Assembly (NCBI GenBank): GCA_029531795.1
Contig: JAPEIS010000014.1
Coordinates: 1,054,001-1,118,000 of the forward strand
DNA: 64,000 bases
DNA from: Sclerotinia nivalis
Lineage: Eukaryota > Ascomycota > Leotiomycetes > Helotiales > Sclerotiniaceae
Reading direction: 5' to 3'
Shown: one piece after another, positions 11,022 through 23,391 of the stretch
Layout: each line of letters starts with the position of its first letter
Position numbering within the stretch: position 1 is the first letter of the stretch
The notes under the pieces: model-generated
Told to the model about the DNA's origin: nothing
Database searches by the model: none
What the model saw: only the letters and a program-made list of their open reading frames with translations
Position numbers and translations under genes: made by a program

Positions 11022-12359
11022 ATCTCTGTACCAAAGTTTTTATAATACACGTCAAATATTGAACTTTTCTCTCAGTTACCAAAGACCCATTGAAAAAGAA
11101 CTCAACATTGCCCATATATTACAAAAGAACAATAAAAGAGATAATTTAGACACTGAGAAGTGAACAAAGACTCTGAACTCTATGTAAGGATTCCATCCTG
11201 ATGAAGAAAGGCAAGTTCCTTTGAAAGTTGTGATTCGAGTTCTAACATTCGTATCTATCAACATCCATCAGCATTGATATGGGAATAACATTGAACCAAT
11301 TTATTGGTACGATATCACTCTTGAACCAACCGATGTTAATGCACCCAACCATTTCTCGCCACCTGCATCGCAATTCGAAGCCTGCTTCCCTCATAATTTT
11401 AATTGAAGGAAGAACACCATATTCGTATCTACCATCATACGCATTAGCAGTATGACACGATAACATATATCAAAAACGTGTAAGGAGAAGCTGGAGAGAA
11501 GTTGTAGTTGATAGTTTAGAATACGATCTAGTAGTTCTAATCCAATGAATAAGCTCTTATATAATGAAATCGGGAATAGAATTTGATTGGTTTAAAAGAA
11601 GATAATCTTACGATAATATAATCAATCCTCTTCACTTTTCACATCTACAACTCGAAACCTTTCATCACAGAATGTTAAGATCACATAGGCAAAGAATCAA
11701 TTAGTCGTAAAACCGTAGCCAAACTTTTCATTACCCTTTCTAATCATGAATAAACTATTACTTTTAAGTTCAATCAATAAAGAGATATCAGAACGCCTAT
11801 AGTTCGCCACCATTCCTGTCCTTTCATAAGCAATACAAAGAAGCTTGTTTACTAAACATTCCAAACTGATCGATGACGTTCCTACGCTGATGATTCGAAA
11901 TGAGAACGCCTCCGTTTAGGTTTCTTGTTTTGACGAAACTGTTGCGTGATCGTAACACAGAACATTAAAGTATAAAATTAAATCAGCTAAATAGTCTATA
12001 TGGAGATAATTCAGCGTATACTATAGTATGATTTTATATATATACTACAGAGTATAATATAAGTGAAGGATTTTATTATTCAACTTTTTAAATCACTAGC
12101 TGAGCTATTACAAAAGAATGGATTCTAATTCTAGTTCTATTATTAATAACATATGAATTCGAATAGTGTGTGGTAAGTAGATTCCAGAACTCTTACTCGA
12201 GTACATTTGTTATAATGACTATTAATATACTGATAATTTTTGTAAAATCACGTTTGAGATACCATTGATTAACTACTAAGAGGATGTATCCTTTAGATAA
12301 TTCCCCTAGAACTAACGCCCCACCAAAAACCCCCACCTCCCTTCTCCCCATTACCAAAC
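11022..12359. other. Intergenic, no gene supported
   Basis: AT-rich; only short frames without motifs. The first part is the presumed promoter of the minus-strand pseudokinase gene. Confidence 0.5.
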
Positions 12360-13764
12360 CTAACCCGATCCCTCACCTAACAACCCTATCTCGGTACTAT
12401 TCAAACTAAACTTATACCTCGCCTCCAAAACATACGGACCATCCTCGGGACCCCAGATCTGTTTTCTCCCCCACTCCGGCTGATTAATGCCATCAATCCA
12501 ATCCTCGACTTCCATAACGATACATCCATATTGCGGGATTATGCGCGGTCTATCCGAGACATTGAAAAGTCCCTGGGTTTCTTTCAGGGCCATGGATCCA
12601 TTTTGTCCTCCGCAGGAGTACACTTGGAAGGCGGGTTGGTCGGTGAAGATGTCGAGTTGGATGCCGGACCAGGCGGAGCGGAGACGTGCTACGGGGGAGG
12701 TGTGCCAGGCGGAGAGGGTGGAGGAGTCGCGGTTGGTGATGTAGGCTGTGTCGTAGCCGGTGCAGTTTTCGCCGCAGTTTCCTAATAGGTCTGGGTTGGA
12801 GAAGTTGGCGCCGATTTGTTTTGGGGTGCTCCAGAAATCATTTAGCGATTGAGGTTGATTGGCGATAATGTCTCCGGTGGGAATGAGGATTCTATCTGTA
12901 CCAATCCTTTGACCACCGTATGGCAAGTAGAGAGAGTGGTTGAGAGCGGTAGCTGTTTCGTTGTTGGCGAAGCCATCAAGGTTCCAGTAAGTCTAATGAT
13001 ATGTTAGACGCTTGTGAAGAAGGGGGGAAAATGATATTAGACAGATGAAAGAAAAACGTACATGGGAACTCAACATAATAGGAGTTTTCTTCGTGGTAGC
13101 GATAGCAATCATTTTGAATGACCAAGTCATATTAGTCAAAGTATAAGTCACATAACTAACGACCTCTCCCGGAAATCCTTGTTCCCCATCCGGATCTACA
13201 TCCCAAAAATTAGCACATCATCCAAAACCCAAACAGAAACCAAAACTCACCAGTCAAACTAAAAGTAATCGAACTCGTAGTATGAGCAACCACGGTCCAA
13301 TTTCTCCAATCCCAGCCTTTCGGACCCCCATGCAACGTATCAATACCCTCGGGATTATCCTTCGTCGGATTTTCATTCGGCAACACATGATACGTCTCCC
13401 CATCAATAACAAAACTCGAATTCCTAATACGATTTGCATATCTACCGGGTACACCTCCAAAATGCGGATGTTGTCTATCAATTCCATAATAGCTCGCATT
13501 ATCAAAACCTCCGACAACATCGCGTTCGATACCAGAGGTGTCGTTGATAAAGAGGTTGGAGATTGATGCGCCATAGGCAATGAAGTTTGCTCGGATACCT
13601 GGGGCGGAGAGTTCGTATTTGCCGTTTGCGTCGGGACCGAGGGAGGAGCCGGCTATGGTGCTGTTTCCCGCTACTCCTGTGTATGCTTGGCCGGGAGATT
13701 GAGCTGCAGTTAAGCTTGCTAGCGAGCCGAGGAGGATTGTTGATATCATATTGAGTGATATCAT
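12360..13764 (-). CDS. Secreted aldose 1-epimerase (mutarotase)-like protein, 426 aa
   Basis: Three exons: 13764-13251, 13195-13062 and 12992-12360, in frame across both GT..AG introns. Aldose 1-epimerases interconvert alpha and beta anomers of hexoses. Family features seen: GIRANFIAYGASISNLFI near the start, VGGFDN, GGVPGRYANRIRNSSFVIDG, the N-E-N-P and DTLHGGPKGWDWRNW block (catalytic His region), TYTLTNMTW, TYWNLDGFAN, and DIFTDQPAFQVYSCG (yeast/bacterial equivalents have TxxPGxQ here). A hydrophobic N-terminus (MISTILLGSLASLTAAQS) reads as a signal peptide with cleavage after AxA-like TAA, and many N-x-S/T sites support secretion. An in-frame ATG 12 codons upstream (13800) is possible but gives a poorer signal. 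Likely acts on sugars released outside the cell. Confidence 0.88.
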
Positions 13765-15576
13765 TGTGGAAAGTTGTTTTAATACGAAATAACTGAACAA
13801 TTAGATATTTATGTAGAAGTTATTAAGAAGTATTGTTGAAATGAAGAAGAGAGTTTGGTGTTGGATAGAATGGAGTTTTTCTTGGAAGGAGGATTGAAGG
13901 TTTTTAAGAAGATGGATGTAATTAAGCCGTAGATCGCCGTCCCCACAGTGAATTTAAAAAGACGGGGTACTGGGGAAAAATGATCATCTGATCAAACCTC
14001 ATCTATATCATCTCAAGAGTGAATTGGCAACAAGGCATTCAAACAAGAAATAATACTCCTACTACTCAAAGTGTTGCTGCACTAGACTTGCCCGTCAATT
14101 CACAAACAATCAACAATCAAAAGATCTCCGAACAAAGTAACAAAGTAACAAAGCAACAAAGCAACAGAGCGATTGTTTAACAACCATACAAAAAAGATGA
14201 GGGAGAGTTACAACTAAATAAACAAGGCTGGGGTAACTGCCCCGCACGCAATCATGCATCTCCATTTACCCACGACACAAACATATCCCTCCAGGTACTA
14301 ACTAACATGCGGTGAAAGCTCTCCCCAGCCAACTCTCCTCTTCCCACTCATACAATTCGTTAATTCACTTTCCTCCGTCCAGATGATACGGGAATACTAT
14401 TGCTCACCTCGTACTGCATCTTCTAATCGGTCAATGAAGGTAGGACAAACCGTTAACCGTTAGCTCTCTCCCAGTTTTCCAAGCTACGTATATACCCCAA
14501 CCTCCCGAGCTCCTCACGATGAACAAATAACCAAGCTTCCATCAATCTAATCCAGGTACAACCTTAACTTCCATGAAAAGCTTTATCCCACATCCATCCC
14601 CTCCCAATTCCCCGGTTCCGAAGCATCCCATCCATGTCAATAAAAATCCAGGATTGTTGATTGTGATTGGTGCGTTTAACTTTTTAACTCTCACCCGCAT
14701 CTCCGTTGCTTACCTTACCTCCGTATGTTCGGTAGAACCTACGTACTAAACCCTGAAAAGTGCGGGGTTTTGGTCTAACATTGCACTTCCATAATGGGGG
14801 ACTCTCAATAAGTTCTAACAACTCACAACTCATGAGCATTACCTAGTACTCCGGGGAAAAGAGCTTCCTTAGTATTACGAGTACATACCCGACCAATAAC
14901 CAATATATATTCATTCTATTTATCCAATACCCTTTACCGGGCATCTTACCACCTAGTACCTACCTAGTCATCCACTCATGCATCCACTCCTCCCCCAAAA
15001 ACCTAGATCTCTTCCCAACCCAACTATCCCAACTAACCTACCATGTAATCACGACCCTATCCTAGATACCTAGGTACACAAAACCTTAAATCCCCGCATC
15101 CCTCCTCCCATGCACACCATTCGAGCGCATAAACCACCTTCTAACAAATCATACTTCACTCTCCACGGAAAATTATCTCACCGATAGGTATAGGTCATCA
15201 CAATCCAACAATTTGTACTCCGTATGTAATATGTAGGTAACGTAACTAGATATGCAGGTATGCGGCGTTCATATACTTGTGATTGACATTGTATCGCATA
15301 TGTATCGTACGACTGTGGTTGGACTGATGATTGGAGTGATGAGCGAGCTCAGTATTCGCGTTTCCTACCGTAATAAATCTGCATATATTGAAATGAATTG
15401 TTATGTTAAACTATCATTCTAATCCAGCGCTCGACTTTCCCTTCTTCATAATATCTACACAAGCGCGCTCATTTCAATGCAAAGGAATCCGAGAGATATA
15501 TTGACAAGGCTAAACACACTCTTACACTCTTCCAAAACAACTCTTCACTACCCTTCCTTCCTCATCAAATTCATAT
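13765..15576. other. Intergenic, no gene supported
   Basis: About 1.8 kb between two minus-strand genes. Pyrimidine-rich promoter-like tracts around 13980-15100 and one short tandem repeat; no coding signal on either strand. Confidence 0.5.
14131..14170. repeat. Tandem repeat, five 8-bp units
   Basis: Unit AACAAAGT/AACAAAGC repeated five times (last unit AACAGAGC). Minisatellite-like. Confidence 0.85.
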
Positions 15577-17457
15577 TCATGCATCAATCAAGTTCTCCTC
15601 TTGCGCATCCTTCGCCTTACCTTCCTCACTGTTATCCTTGGTATCCTTGTTGCCGGCACGTCCTTTACCCTTGCGGTCAGCTGCAGATCGTTGGTAGAAT
15701 TCGGCCAAAATCTTTTGTGGGATACGGTTGAGCAATTCCTTGGGGTAAATACGAAGTAAGCTCCATGCTTGATCGAGTGATTCATAAATAGTTCTCGATT
15801 CGTAAGCAGATTGTGAAATGAAAGTACGCTCGAATTTCTCCAAAAATTCCAACGAGAGCTTGTCCTCAGAAGATAAAGCTTCCTCCCCAACAACTGCCTT
15901 CATGGATGCTGCATCACGACCAATGGCATATTTGGCGTACAATTGGTTGGAAACATCACCGTGATCCTTTCTGGTGAGCTTTTCTCCGATAGCAGACTTC
16001 ATGAGACGGGAGAGCGATGGCAGCACGTTGATAGGTGGGTAGATACCACGGTTGTGTAGTTGACGATCGATGAAAATTTGTCCTTCAGTAATATAACCAG
16101 TCAAATCGGGAATAGGGTGAGTAATATCGTCGTTAGGCATAGTCAAGATAGGAATTTGAGTAATGGATCCATTTCGACCTTGGACACGACCGGCACGTTC
16201 ATAAATGGTGGACAAATCTGTGTACATATAACCGGGGTATCCACGACGTCCAGGTACTTCTTCACGAGCAGCTGAAACCTCACGAAGAGCATCACAGTAT
16301 GCAGTCAAATCGGTAAGGATAACCAAACAATGCTTCTCCAATTGGTAGGCGTAGTATTCGGCGGTGGTAAGGGCAAGACGAGGAGTAATGATACGTTCAA
16401 TACTATGAAGCATTAGTCTTGCGGGCTATGATGAGAGCCTGGTCTGAAACTTACGTAGGGTCATTAGCCAAGTTCAAGAAGAGGGTGACACGCTCAAGAC
16501 TTCCGTTCTCTTCGAAATCCCTAGTGAAGAAACGTGCAGTTTCCAAGTTGACACCCATAGCTGCGAAAACAATGGAGAAGTTCTCCTCGTGTCCATCGTG
16601 TGTGCCTTTGTTTGTAACACCTTGTTTCTGAACCAAACCAGCTTGTCGACAAATTTGAGCAGCGATTTCGTTATGTGGTAAACCTGCAGCGGAGAAAATA
16701 GGAATCTTTTGTCCACGAGCAATAGAGTTCATCGTGTCGATAGCAGAAATACCCGTTGAGATCATTTCTTCGGGGTAGACCTGATATATATTAGCCAAGA
16801 AATTCGACTACCAATCTGCAAGTCTTACTCTTGAATATGGGTTAATAGGACTTCCGTTAATGTCCAAATAATCTTCTGCCAACACCTTTGGTCCCTTGTC
16901 AATAGCTCTTCCAGATCCATCGAAGATTCGACCCAACATATCCTCGGAGACACCGAGTTTCAAACTGTGTCCTGTGAACTCGACTGTAGACTATTGAAGT
17001 ATTAGCAACACAGTCGCTGATATGCCTTTGTAACTTTGTCATACCTTCTTCACATCGATACCATGAGTGCCCTCGAAAACCTAAACCGCTGGTTAGTATA
17101 AGATGTTGGTACCCTTTAGGGAAATCGAATTCGTACTTGGACAACTGCTCGATCACCTGTAAATTACACAAAATCAGTAAATGATTCCGCAAATCAATAG
17201 CACATATACCACATACCTCTAGCTTCCAACACTTGTCCTGACCTCTGTGTGCCATCAGGCAGAGTCAAGCTAACAATCTCATTGTATCTTGGAAATTTGA
17301 CCTGCGACCTTATCAGAATATACCCAAGTACCACCTATCCATCATCCCTCAAACTCACATTTTCCAAAATAACCAAAGGACCATTGATACCGCCGATGGT
17401 ATTATACCTGATTCGAGGCGTAACACTGTACGACGACGACTCTCTTGGATCTCCCAT
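15577..17457 (-). CDS. VMA2: V-type proton ATPase catalytic-sector subunit B, 517 aa, seven exons
   Basis: Non-catalytic nucleotide-binding subunit of the V1 sector that acidifies the vacuole. Exons on the minus strand: 17457-17359, 17301-17217, 17156-17137 (20 nt), 17080-17045 (36 nt), 16990-16829, 16780-16455 and 16402-15577; all junctions are GT..AG and the sum is 1554 nt, giving 517 aa, the usual length. Diagnostic blocks: [20 protein letters not shown] near the start, [20 protein letters not shown] spanning the micro-exons, [55 protein letters not shown], and the C-terminal signature [20 protein letters not shown]. The last ~25 residues are a charged variable tail. The start ATG (17457) gives [12 protein letters not shown], directly upstream of the conserved core. 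Confident assignment. Confidence 0.97.
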
Positions 17458-17957
17458 TGTTGCAAACTGGTTTGCGGTTTATTCGATTACTAAGACAAAA
17501 AAATGGAAATAGGTGCTTCAGCTCGCAAGAAGCTCCAGCGATGATTATGCTGGTTGGTTGCGTGAATGACTAGCTTGCTTGTTTGTGAGGTTGGAGAGCT
17601 TGAGATGCTTCAGAGTGGAGCTTAGCTTGGTTACTTGGTAGAATCGAGGCAATTGCGATAAGCGACAAGGTTGAGTTGGATCACGTGCCGTGGTTTGATC
17701 TTGGCGTTAATTGAAATTACGATGTTGTCCCTCATTCAGAGTATGTATCAATGGAAAGAGTGAAAATACATGGTCAGTTTTATATTCATATGGGCTCGTT
17801 GTATGATTCAATAAATGGTGGTATGGCAGAAGCCGTTAATGCTATACATCGAATACACAATTTGTGCCCAGTTTTTCGGCAATTCACGCCGAACGCCAGT
17901 CATCCATGCCACGCAAACAGTTTTGGACCCTCTTGAATGTGACTGTCGCATTAGCCA
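17458..17957. promoter_or_regulatory. Spacer holding the presumed VMA2 promoter
   Basis: About 500 bases between the HMG-CoA lyase stop and the VMA2 start, both genes on the minus strand. No coding signal; position implies the VMA2 promoter and 5' leader, but no specific site is claimed. Confidence 0.4.
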
Positions 17958-19151
17958 TCAAAATCCTTTGCGACTTCTTGCTCCAATGACCGCCTTCCCA
18001 ACACTACTTGCATTAGGCTTCCCAATCTCCCCAGTAATCCATTGTCCAATATCAGCCAACGCATCTAGATCAACACCAGTCTGCATCCCCATGCTCTCTA
18101 GCAAGTAAACCATATCTTCTGTAGCGACATTTCCAGTAGCCCCAGGACTGTATGGGCATCCACCTAATCCTCCGACACTACTATCAAAAGTTCTAATACC
18201 ATGCTCCAAGCTGACAACAGTGTTGATCAAGGCTTGTCCATATGTGTCATGGAAGTGCATCGCTATGTCCTCATTAAGTATCCCCGCTGATTGCATTGTA
18301 CGCAATAGTTTTGAAGTCTTAGGTCCAGTACCCATCCCAGTTGTATCTCCGAGATCAATCTCGTCCGCTCCCATTTCCAATAATTCCGTTGCTATTTCTG
18401 CCACGCGATGAGGATCTACATTGCCACCTTCAAATGGACAACCCAATACTACAGATATGTAGGCTCGAACTCGCATTCCGGCTGCTTTTGCACCTTGTAT
18501 GACTTCTTCAAATCGTTTTAATGATGTTGCAATATCACAATTAAGGTTCTTTTGTGAAAAAGACTCGGTTGCTGCTGCGAAGACCGCCATCTCGATATAC
18601 GGTTTATTGGGAGATGATGTGAGATCCTCGGGAGCATCATGAAGAGGAATGTCGGCAGTATTGTACGCTTTTCGATTTTTAGACAAAATATTCAAAGCTT
18701 TGTCAAGACCCTTTTTATTGGGCGCCAAGAAAGAGTATCGTAGTGGAATAGACGATTGGTTCTGATTTTGTAGAACATGTTCGAGAATTTCGCTCGCATC
18801 TGCCATCTGCGGCGGCCTTGAATTCAGTCTTTGCTCATCTAGAAGTAGAGGATCTCAGCTTACTTGTGGCACCCATTTTGGCGCAACAAAAGAACCAGCT
18901 TCAATATCCTGCAAGCCCGTCTTTGCAAGCTTCTCAATCAAACTTATCTTTGTTGCTAAAGGTATAATCGTCTTCTCATTCTGTAATCCGTCTCGAGGCC
19001 CCACCTCCACTATTTTGACTCGATTGTCTCCATGTTGTTGATTACCATTCGTCCCATTTACCAGGGGATCAGCTGCTGTTGCGAGACGTCGCAGTTGGCG
19101 AAGTTTTAAGCCAGTATTTCGACATGGAAATATGCGCCGCGATAACATCAT
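17958..19151 (-). CDS. Hydroxymethylglutaryl-CoA lyase, 378 aa, two exons
   Basis: Cleaves 3-hydroxy-3-methylglutaryl-CoA to acetoacetate and acetyl-CoA, the last step of leucine degradation and of ketone-body formation. Exons 19151-18864 and 18806-17958, phase-0 GT..AG intron of 57 nt. Family motifs: [13 protein letters not shown] at the start of the TIM barrel, [37 protein letters not shown], the metal-binding MHFHDTYGQ, and the active-site signature [20 protein letters not shown] with the catalytic Cys. The ~45 residues before the core ([20 protein letters not shown]) are basic and Ser/Arg-rich, consistent with a mitochondrial presequence. The C-terminus ends KGF, not a peroxisomal PTS1. 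Confident. Confidence 0.96.
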
Positions 19152-19729
19152 GAAGTTGCATTGTCCAAGTTCATCGGTGTTTTGTTCGTGAAGTTGAGCT
19201 TGATGGTTGGATCTGGGGAACTATGCGGGGAGCGCTTATTGTACGGGCCGATGTTTAACCGATAGTTCTTTAGCTACTACTCAACTAAAACTCTACACTC
19301 CCCACGGTTTTCCGTGGATAACCGTTCAATTTCAACGAGACTCTTACCTCATCGAGTTAAGAAAGTCATATCACGAAGGTTTCAATGAGGCTGATTCTAA
19401 AGTGACATCCTTCTGGAGGTATGATACACATGAGTTCAATTGCCCTGATCCATAACATCAGAGAGGCTCATCCAAAATGTGTCCTTCTATATCAAGCTCA
19501 GAGCATACAAGCTGAGACTCCCCGGGTCATCCTAGGCCTGAGCCCATTAAGTGTAAACATAAATATCTACCTATAGCATTCCCGTTCAACGTAATATCCA
19601 ACGTTCGACTATTTTAAACTCCTAAAGCCCAAAGCCCAAACCCAAATGCACATCAACCCTCCTCCCAACTTCACAACTGAAGCGTTGGCGCATTCAAACA
19701 AACTGTTGCTTCCTCCCTCGCTCCATACC
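19152..19729. other. Intergenic, no gene supported
   Basis: Presumed promoter of the lyase plus unassigned sequence; no motif-bearing frame. Confidence 0.45.
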
Positions 19730-21492
19730 TCAAAATCTCCTATTCTCTCCTCCCCGCATACGGTACCTTACTCGCTCTCCCCACAATGACATACCTACCA
19801 GTATTCCGTTCCACCTCAAAACAAGTATCGTATTACCATCATCAATTTGACACATCAGATCTCCCGTATTCGTATTGTCCGGTACATAATGAAGCAAGTT
19901 TCCGCTCGAGATGGATATTCGCACACCGTTTCTGTTTCCTTTTTCCGCGGTAGTCCAATCAAGACCTTTGCGAAACATGCTGTCTACGTCGCGCCATTTG
20001 ATTGCCTGTTGGAATTTACTTGTTGCAAAAACTAGAAGTCTGTTGCCGAGATCTGTTGAAGTCGAAGGCTTTTCTCCTTGGTCGTTGCGGGCATTTTTGC
20101 TTGAGTGGATCCCGATATAAGAATTACATTCTGGGGTTGCACGGCTGAGTTTGGCATATCCGACTTGAGAAACACAGTAGATATCTAGATTCTTCGTGAA
20201 ACCGAGCGAGTTCTTTCAACTTTTTATGAATTCGAGCGACTCCCGCAATGATTGTTTCGTGGCCTTGATGAGGTAAGACCCATTCGGTGAGTGTAAGATC
20301 ATCAGATGCGGGCCTTGGTCACGAAATGGTGCTGTCTAGAGTGCCATTGAATTTGAGTGTAGCTTTGGCTATAGAACTAAGTATCTTTCGTTGTAGGTAT
20401 CCGTCTGGTTGCGGCGCATTTAAAAGTCTGTGGAGAGAGGCTGTGGTGTGTCTAGCGGTGTAAAATGGTAATGATTGATGCTCAGAGAAATGATCGTTCA
20501 GAATGCTTGAGCATATCTCGAGGATTGAGATTTCATGATCGACAGGTATATCTTGTTTGCAACAATCATGAGCAAGACTATGCAAACCAAAAACTTTATC
20601 ACGAATATCTTCGCACTATGCTTTGTTGTATATAAAAAGAAGCTCCAGAAGTGGATGCGCTTGCTCTCCAAGATTTCGTCTCCCCTTTCTTTGTCGATGG
20701 AGCCGACATGGGATACTTATCCTTAATCTTACAGATCAATCTATATACTTTTTTATCGCGAATATTCATCCATTGTTTGGATATCTATTTCAGATTATCA
20801 CAACATTGAGTGAGACCTTCCCATTTAAAACTGCATTCACCGCGCTGGACCAATATTTCCTTAGCAAGGGTTAGCTCTTGAATGACCCAAAGTCGCTTCC
20901 AGTATGAGAATAACCGACATAATGCACCTAAGGAGCGACGTGGACCAAGTGGCAAAACTGTATAAGGTAATCCTGTGATTGGTACTTTCTGAATCCGATC
21001 GTCCGCCAAGTCGACTGATAGCTTCAAGAATCCTGATCGCAAGGAATGGAACAAATCCCGCAGCTACCCTATCGTGAGTGGAAGGAAAGTCTCCCCCCTT
21101 CATCAATAACTATCCAAGAAATCACTCTTTTGGCATGTTCATAGATCTTGCTCATTTGTCCCACTTGATGATTTCGCTCAAAAACATCATTTTGATTGAT
21201 ACAAAGAGCGTCCACCCAATGGGCTCGAAGGGCAAACTATAGATTGATTGACTCGTACTAAGCATTTCTGCCTATAAACAAGGATAATCCTGCCATCTCG
21301 AAGTGAAGCCCATTGATAAGACAGAGCTTCATGTTGAGGCTTGTCGTGAAAAATTACACATTTCAATTCGCATTCAATCTTGTCGTTTAGGGCGGATGGT
21401 TTGGAGCGTCTTGGGAGGAGATATACGACTCGTGTTTGATACTCATCAATCATGAAAGCTCTATGCACAGTGGCGGGAATGAGATTGTTCAT
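19730..21492 (-). pseudogene. Broken HET-domain (heterokaryon incompatibility) gene
   Basis: Minus-strand pieces of one HET-domain protein lie in order but in different frames. 21492-21187: HDKPQHEALSYQWASLRDGR, the domain's opening. About 21215-21070: WVDALCINQNDVFERNHQVG followed by MSKIYEHAKRVISW, the core motif. About 21054-20785: YWKRLWVIQELTLAKEIL. About 20270-19730: IIAGVARIHKKLKEL and later WRDVDSMFRKGLDW in the C-terminal half. Frameshifts and stops separate them and no intron set joins them cleanly, so it is not expressed as a full protein. Intact HET proteins trigger cell death after fusion of incompatible hyphae. The 5' end lies close to an AT-rich repeat-like island. Boundaries are approximate. 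Confidence 0.8.
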
Positions 21493-21844
21493 GCTGATCG
21501 AGAGCGTAGCGAGCTTGAGGATGCAGGACGAGAATCAGTCAGTGTGGTTGCACTCTACAGTAAATTGATTGATGAGGAAGCTGGCCATCTTATCCTGACC
21601 TTGCTTACAATCCCGACTGGACACAAACTTTCATTTTGCAAAGGATATTTGATTGGTGTTGGTAGTATGAAAAGATGGAAGATACTCAACCTTTCAATTC
21701 AATCATCAATTTTGATGATGAATATGTTTTATGGAAATATATCTAGAAGTTATTTTTTATCGCAATTTTCATATGGATGTCCTCATCCGTTGATAATGAC
21801 AGCGGTGAAAAGTACCGACCTAAGAAGCTCTACCAACCTCCACA

Positions 21845-21876
21845 GGATCCCCAAAATCGGCTCCAAAAGGGGATCC
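21845..21876. repeat. 8-bp inverted repeat
   Basis: GGATCCCC and GGGGATCC with a 16-base spacer, just before an AT-rich island. No function claimed. Confidence 0.5.
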
Positions 21877-21899
21877 GTGCAATATCCCTGAATCATAAA

Positions 21900-22130
21900 G
21901 CCTGATTGGTCGAAAATAATAAAAATAGTATCTTGAGAAATTTCTTCTTTAAAGAATAATTATAAGACGAATTTAAAATATTTTAATTTGAAGAAAAAGT
22001 AATAATATTGAGAAAGAATTAATATTATTATAGTATAGATTTGAATATTATAATAATATTTTAATAATTTTTAACTATAAAATAAAAAGAAAGATTATTC
22101 AAAATCTAGAGAATCAATACCGTATGTAAT
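21900..22130. other. AT-rich island, likely RIP-degraded repeat
   Basis: About 230 bases almost without G or C clusters, full of TTAA/ATAA runs, abruptly bounded by normal-composition DNA. This looks like a short RIP-mutated repeat remnant; its parent is unrecognisable by eye. Confidence 0.45.
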
Positions 22131-22131
22131 G

Positions 22132-22209
22132 TAAGATCCTAGTTAAGCGGTAGAGCCCATTTTGGCATTCTCGGGAATCCCCAGGTCGAGGGTTCAAGCA
22201 CAAGGATCA
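22132..22209 (+). other. tRNA-like relic with A-box and B-box sequences
   Basis: An A-box-like TAGTTAAGCGG (22139-22149) is followed about 50 bases later by a B-box-like GGTTCAAGCAC (22190-22200), and GATCC near the start can pair with GGATC at the end. D, anticodon and T stems do not fold properly, so it is not a working tRNA. It could be a decayed tRNA gene or the head of a tRNA-derived SINE. Confidence 0.3.
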
Positions 22210-22848
22210 AATTTACGACATTTCATTGGAAGATAATACAGAATATTCCCACTTTAAGAAGGTTCAACAACATTTGAAAATTTAGAGTTCTCCACATCAT
22301 ATATCGTTTGAGCATGGCTGGTAGCGGTACTCACATTCATTGGCAGATGACATAAGACTACAACATACCATCCCGCTTTCAAAAATCTTATTAGCCGACT
22401 TGCAACTTTGAACTCTGGAGCCCTCCACAGCTTAGTTAGATTATATGACTCGACGAGGCATAGTTGACTGAATCAAAATACGATTCATTGGCAGACAATG
22501 ACATTCGACTCTCGAACACATTTACTAGGTAACCAAGGTACCTCCGTGTACTAGACCGTGTGATACATGGCTAGTTGTATATCCTCAAAGGCTCAATAAC
22601 GAAACCTGCGAAAAATCTTGACCATTTGGAGTCTCCCGTCCCTGATTTGTGCTCTACGCCCATGCCAAATACCGAAAACTACCATTGCGGTACAGGGGAA
22701 AATATCCCCGGACTAGGGTCAAGGAAAGTTCCATCCCTTATACACGGAACAGATATTAATTGAAAGGCAGTACCGATTCTCAATCTCCTGATAACAGTGC
22801 CGTGGCCACTCTTTCATATCCATTTCGGTAACGTTCTAGACCTAACTA

Positions 22849-23151
22849 CAGTAGAACTTGGTTATACTCGGCAGAAAATCCGACCGATCAAATTCAATAT
22901 ACATAGGTTTCCGGTATATCCACGGGATTTTATATAAAGATTATGGATATTATATAAATATTTTCAGAAGAATTATATGATCATTTTTTATTAGGAAGAT
23001 CAGGGGTTTTCCCTTATTCAATTTTATACTGCATCTGATGAAAAGTATTCAATATTCCGATCTAGGTCAAAAATCCGGTATTCTCATACACATACTGATC
23101 AAATCGGGAAATTATTCCGATGTGTCCAACCGACATAAGCAAGTTCTACTG
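22849..23151. mobile_element. 303-bp MITE of pogo/Fot1 (Tc1-mariner) type
   Basis: Left end CAGTAGAACTTGGTTATACT and the reverse complement of the right end CAGTAGAACTTGCTTATGTC are near-identical terminal inverted repeats, both directly flanked by TA (22847-22848 and 23152-23153), the usual target duplication of this superfamily. CAGTAGAAC.TGGTTAT ends are characteristic of Fot1/pogo relatives. There is no transposase frame inside, so it is a non-autonomous element. It sits about 240 bp upstream of the methyltransferase start codon. Confidence 0.8.
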
Positions 23152-23391
23152 TATTGCTCTTTCCATACAAGGTGGGGGGGAGTGCGAGAAATTGGAAGCC
23201 AATATTTGGGGATCTTCATCGGCTATCTGCACTCCCAATCGTTCAGAAAATTGGCTTGGAATCCCACCTTTGATAAAGATCGTTAACTTTCTTAAATTCT
23301 TGCAAACACGGCATCATACCGACCCTCTCTCAAAGCAACTGCCTCTGTACACTGTTTCGGTTAGAAAAAAAAATACGAAAAACACGCCGTC

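Noticed and set aside
13282..13566. Plus-strand frame over the mutarotase first exon
   Set aside because: The minus strand carries the conserved aldose-epimerase motifs; the plus frame is an antisense artefact.
21436..21891. 151-codon plus-strand frame overlapping the HET relic
   Set aside because: Its first part is antisense to the HET domain and the rest has no motif.
22132..22209. Functional tRNA gene
   Set aside because: Boxes A and B are present but the D, anticodon and T stems do not pair, so I list it only as a tRNA-like relic.
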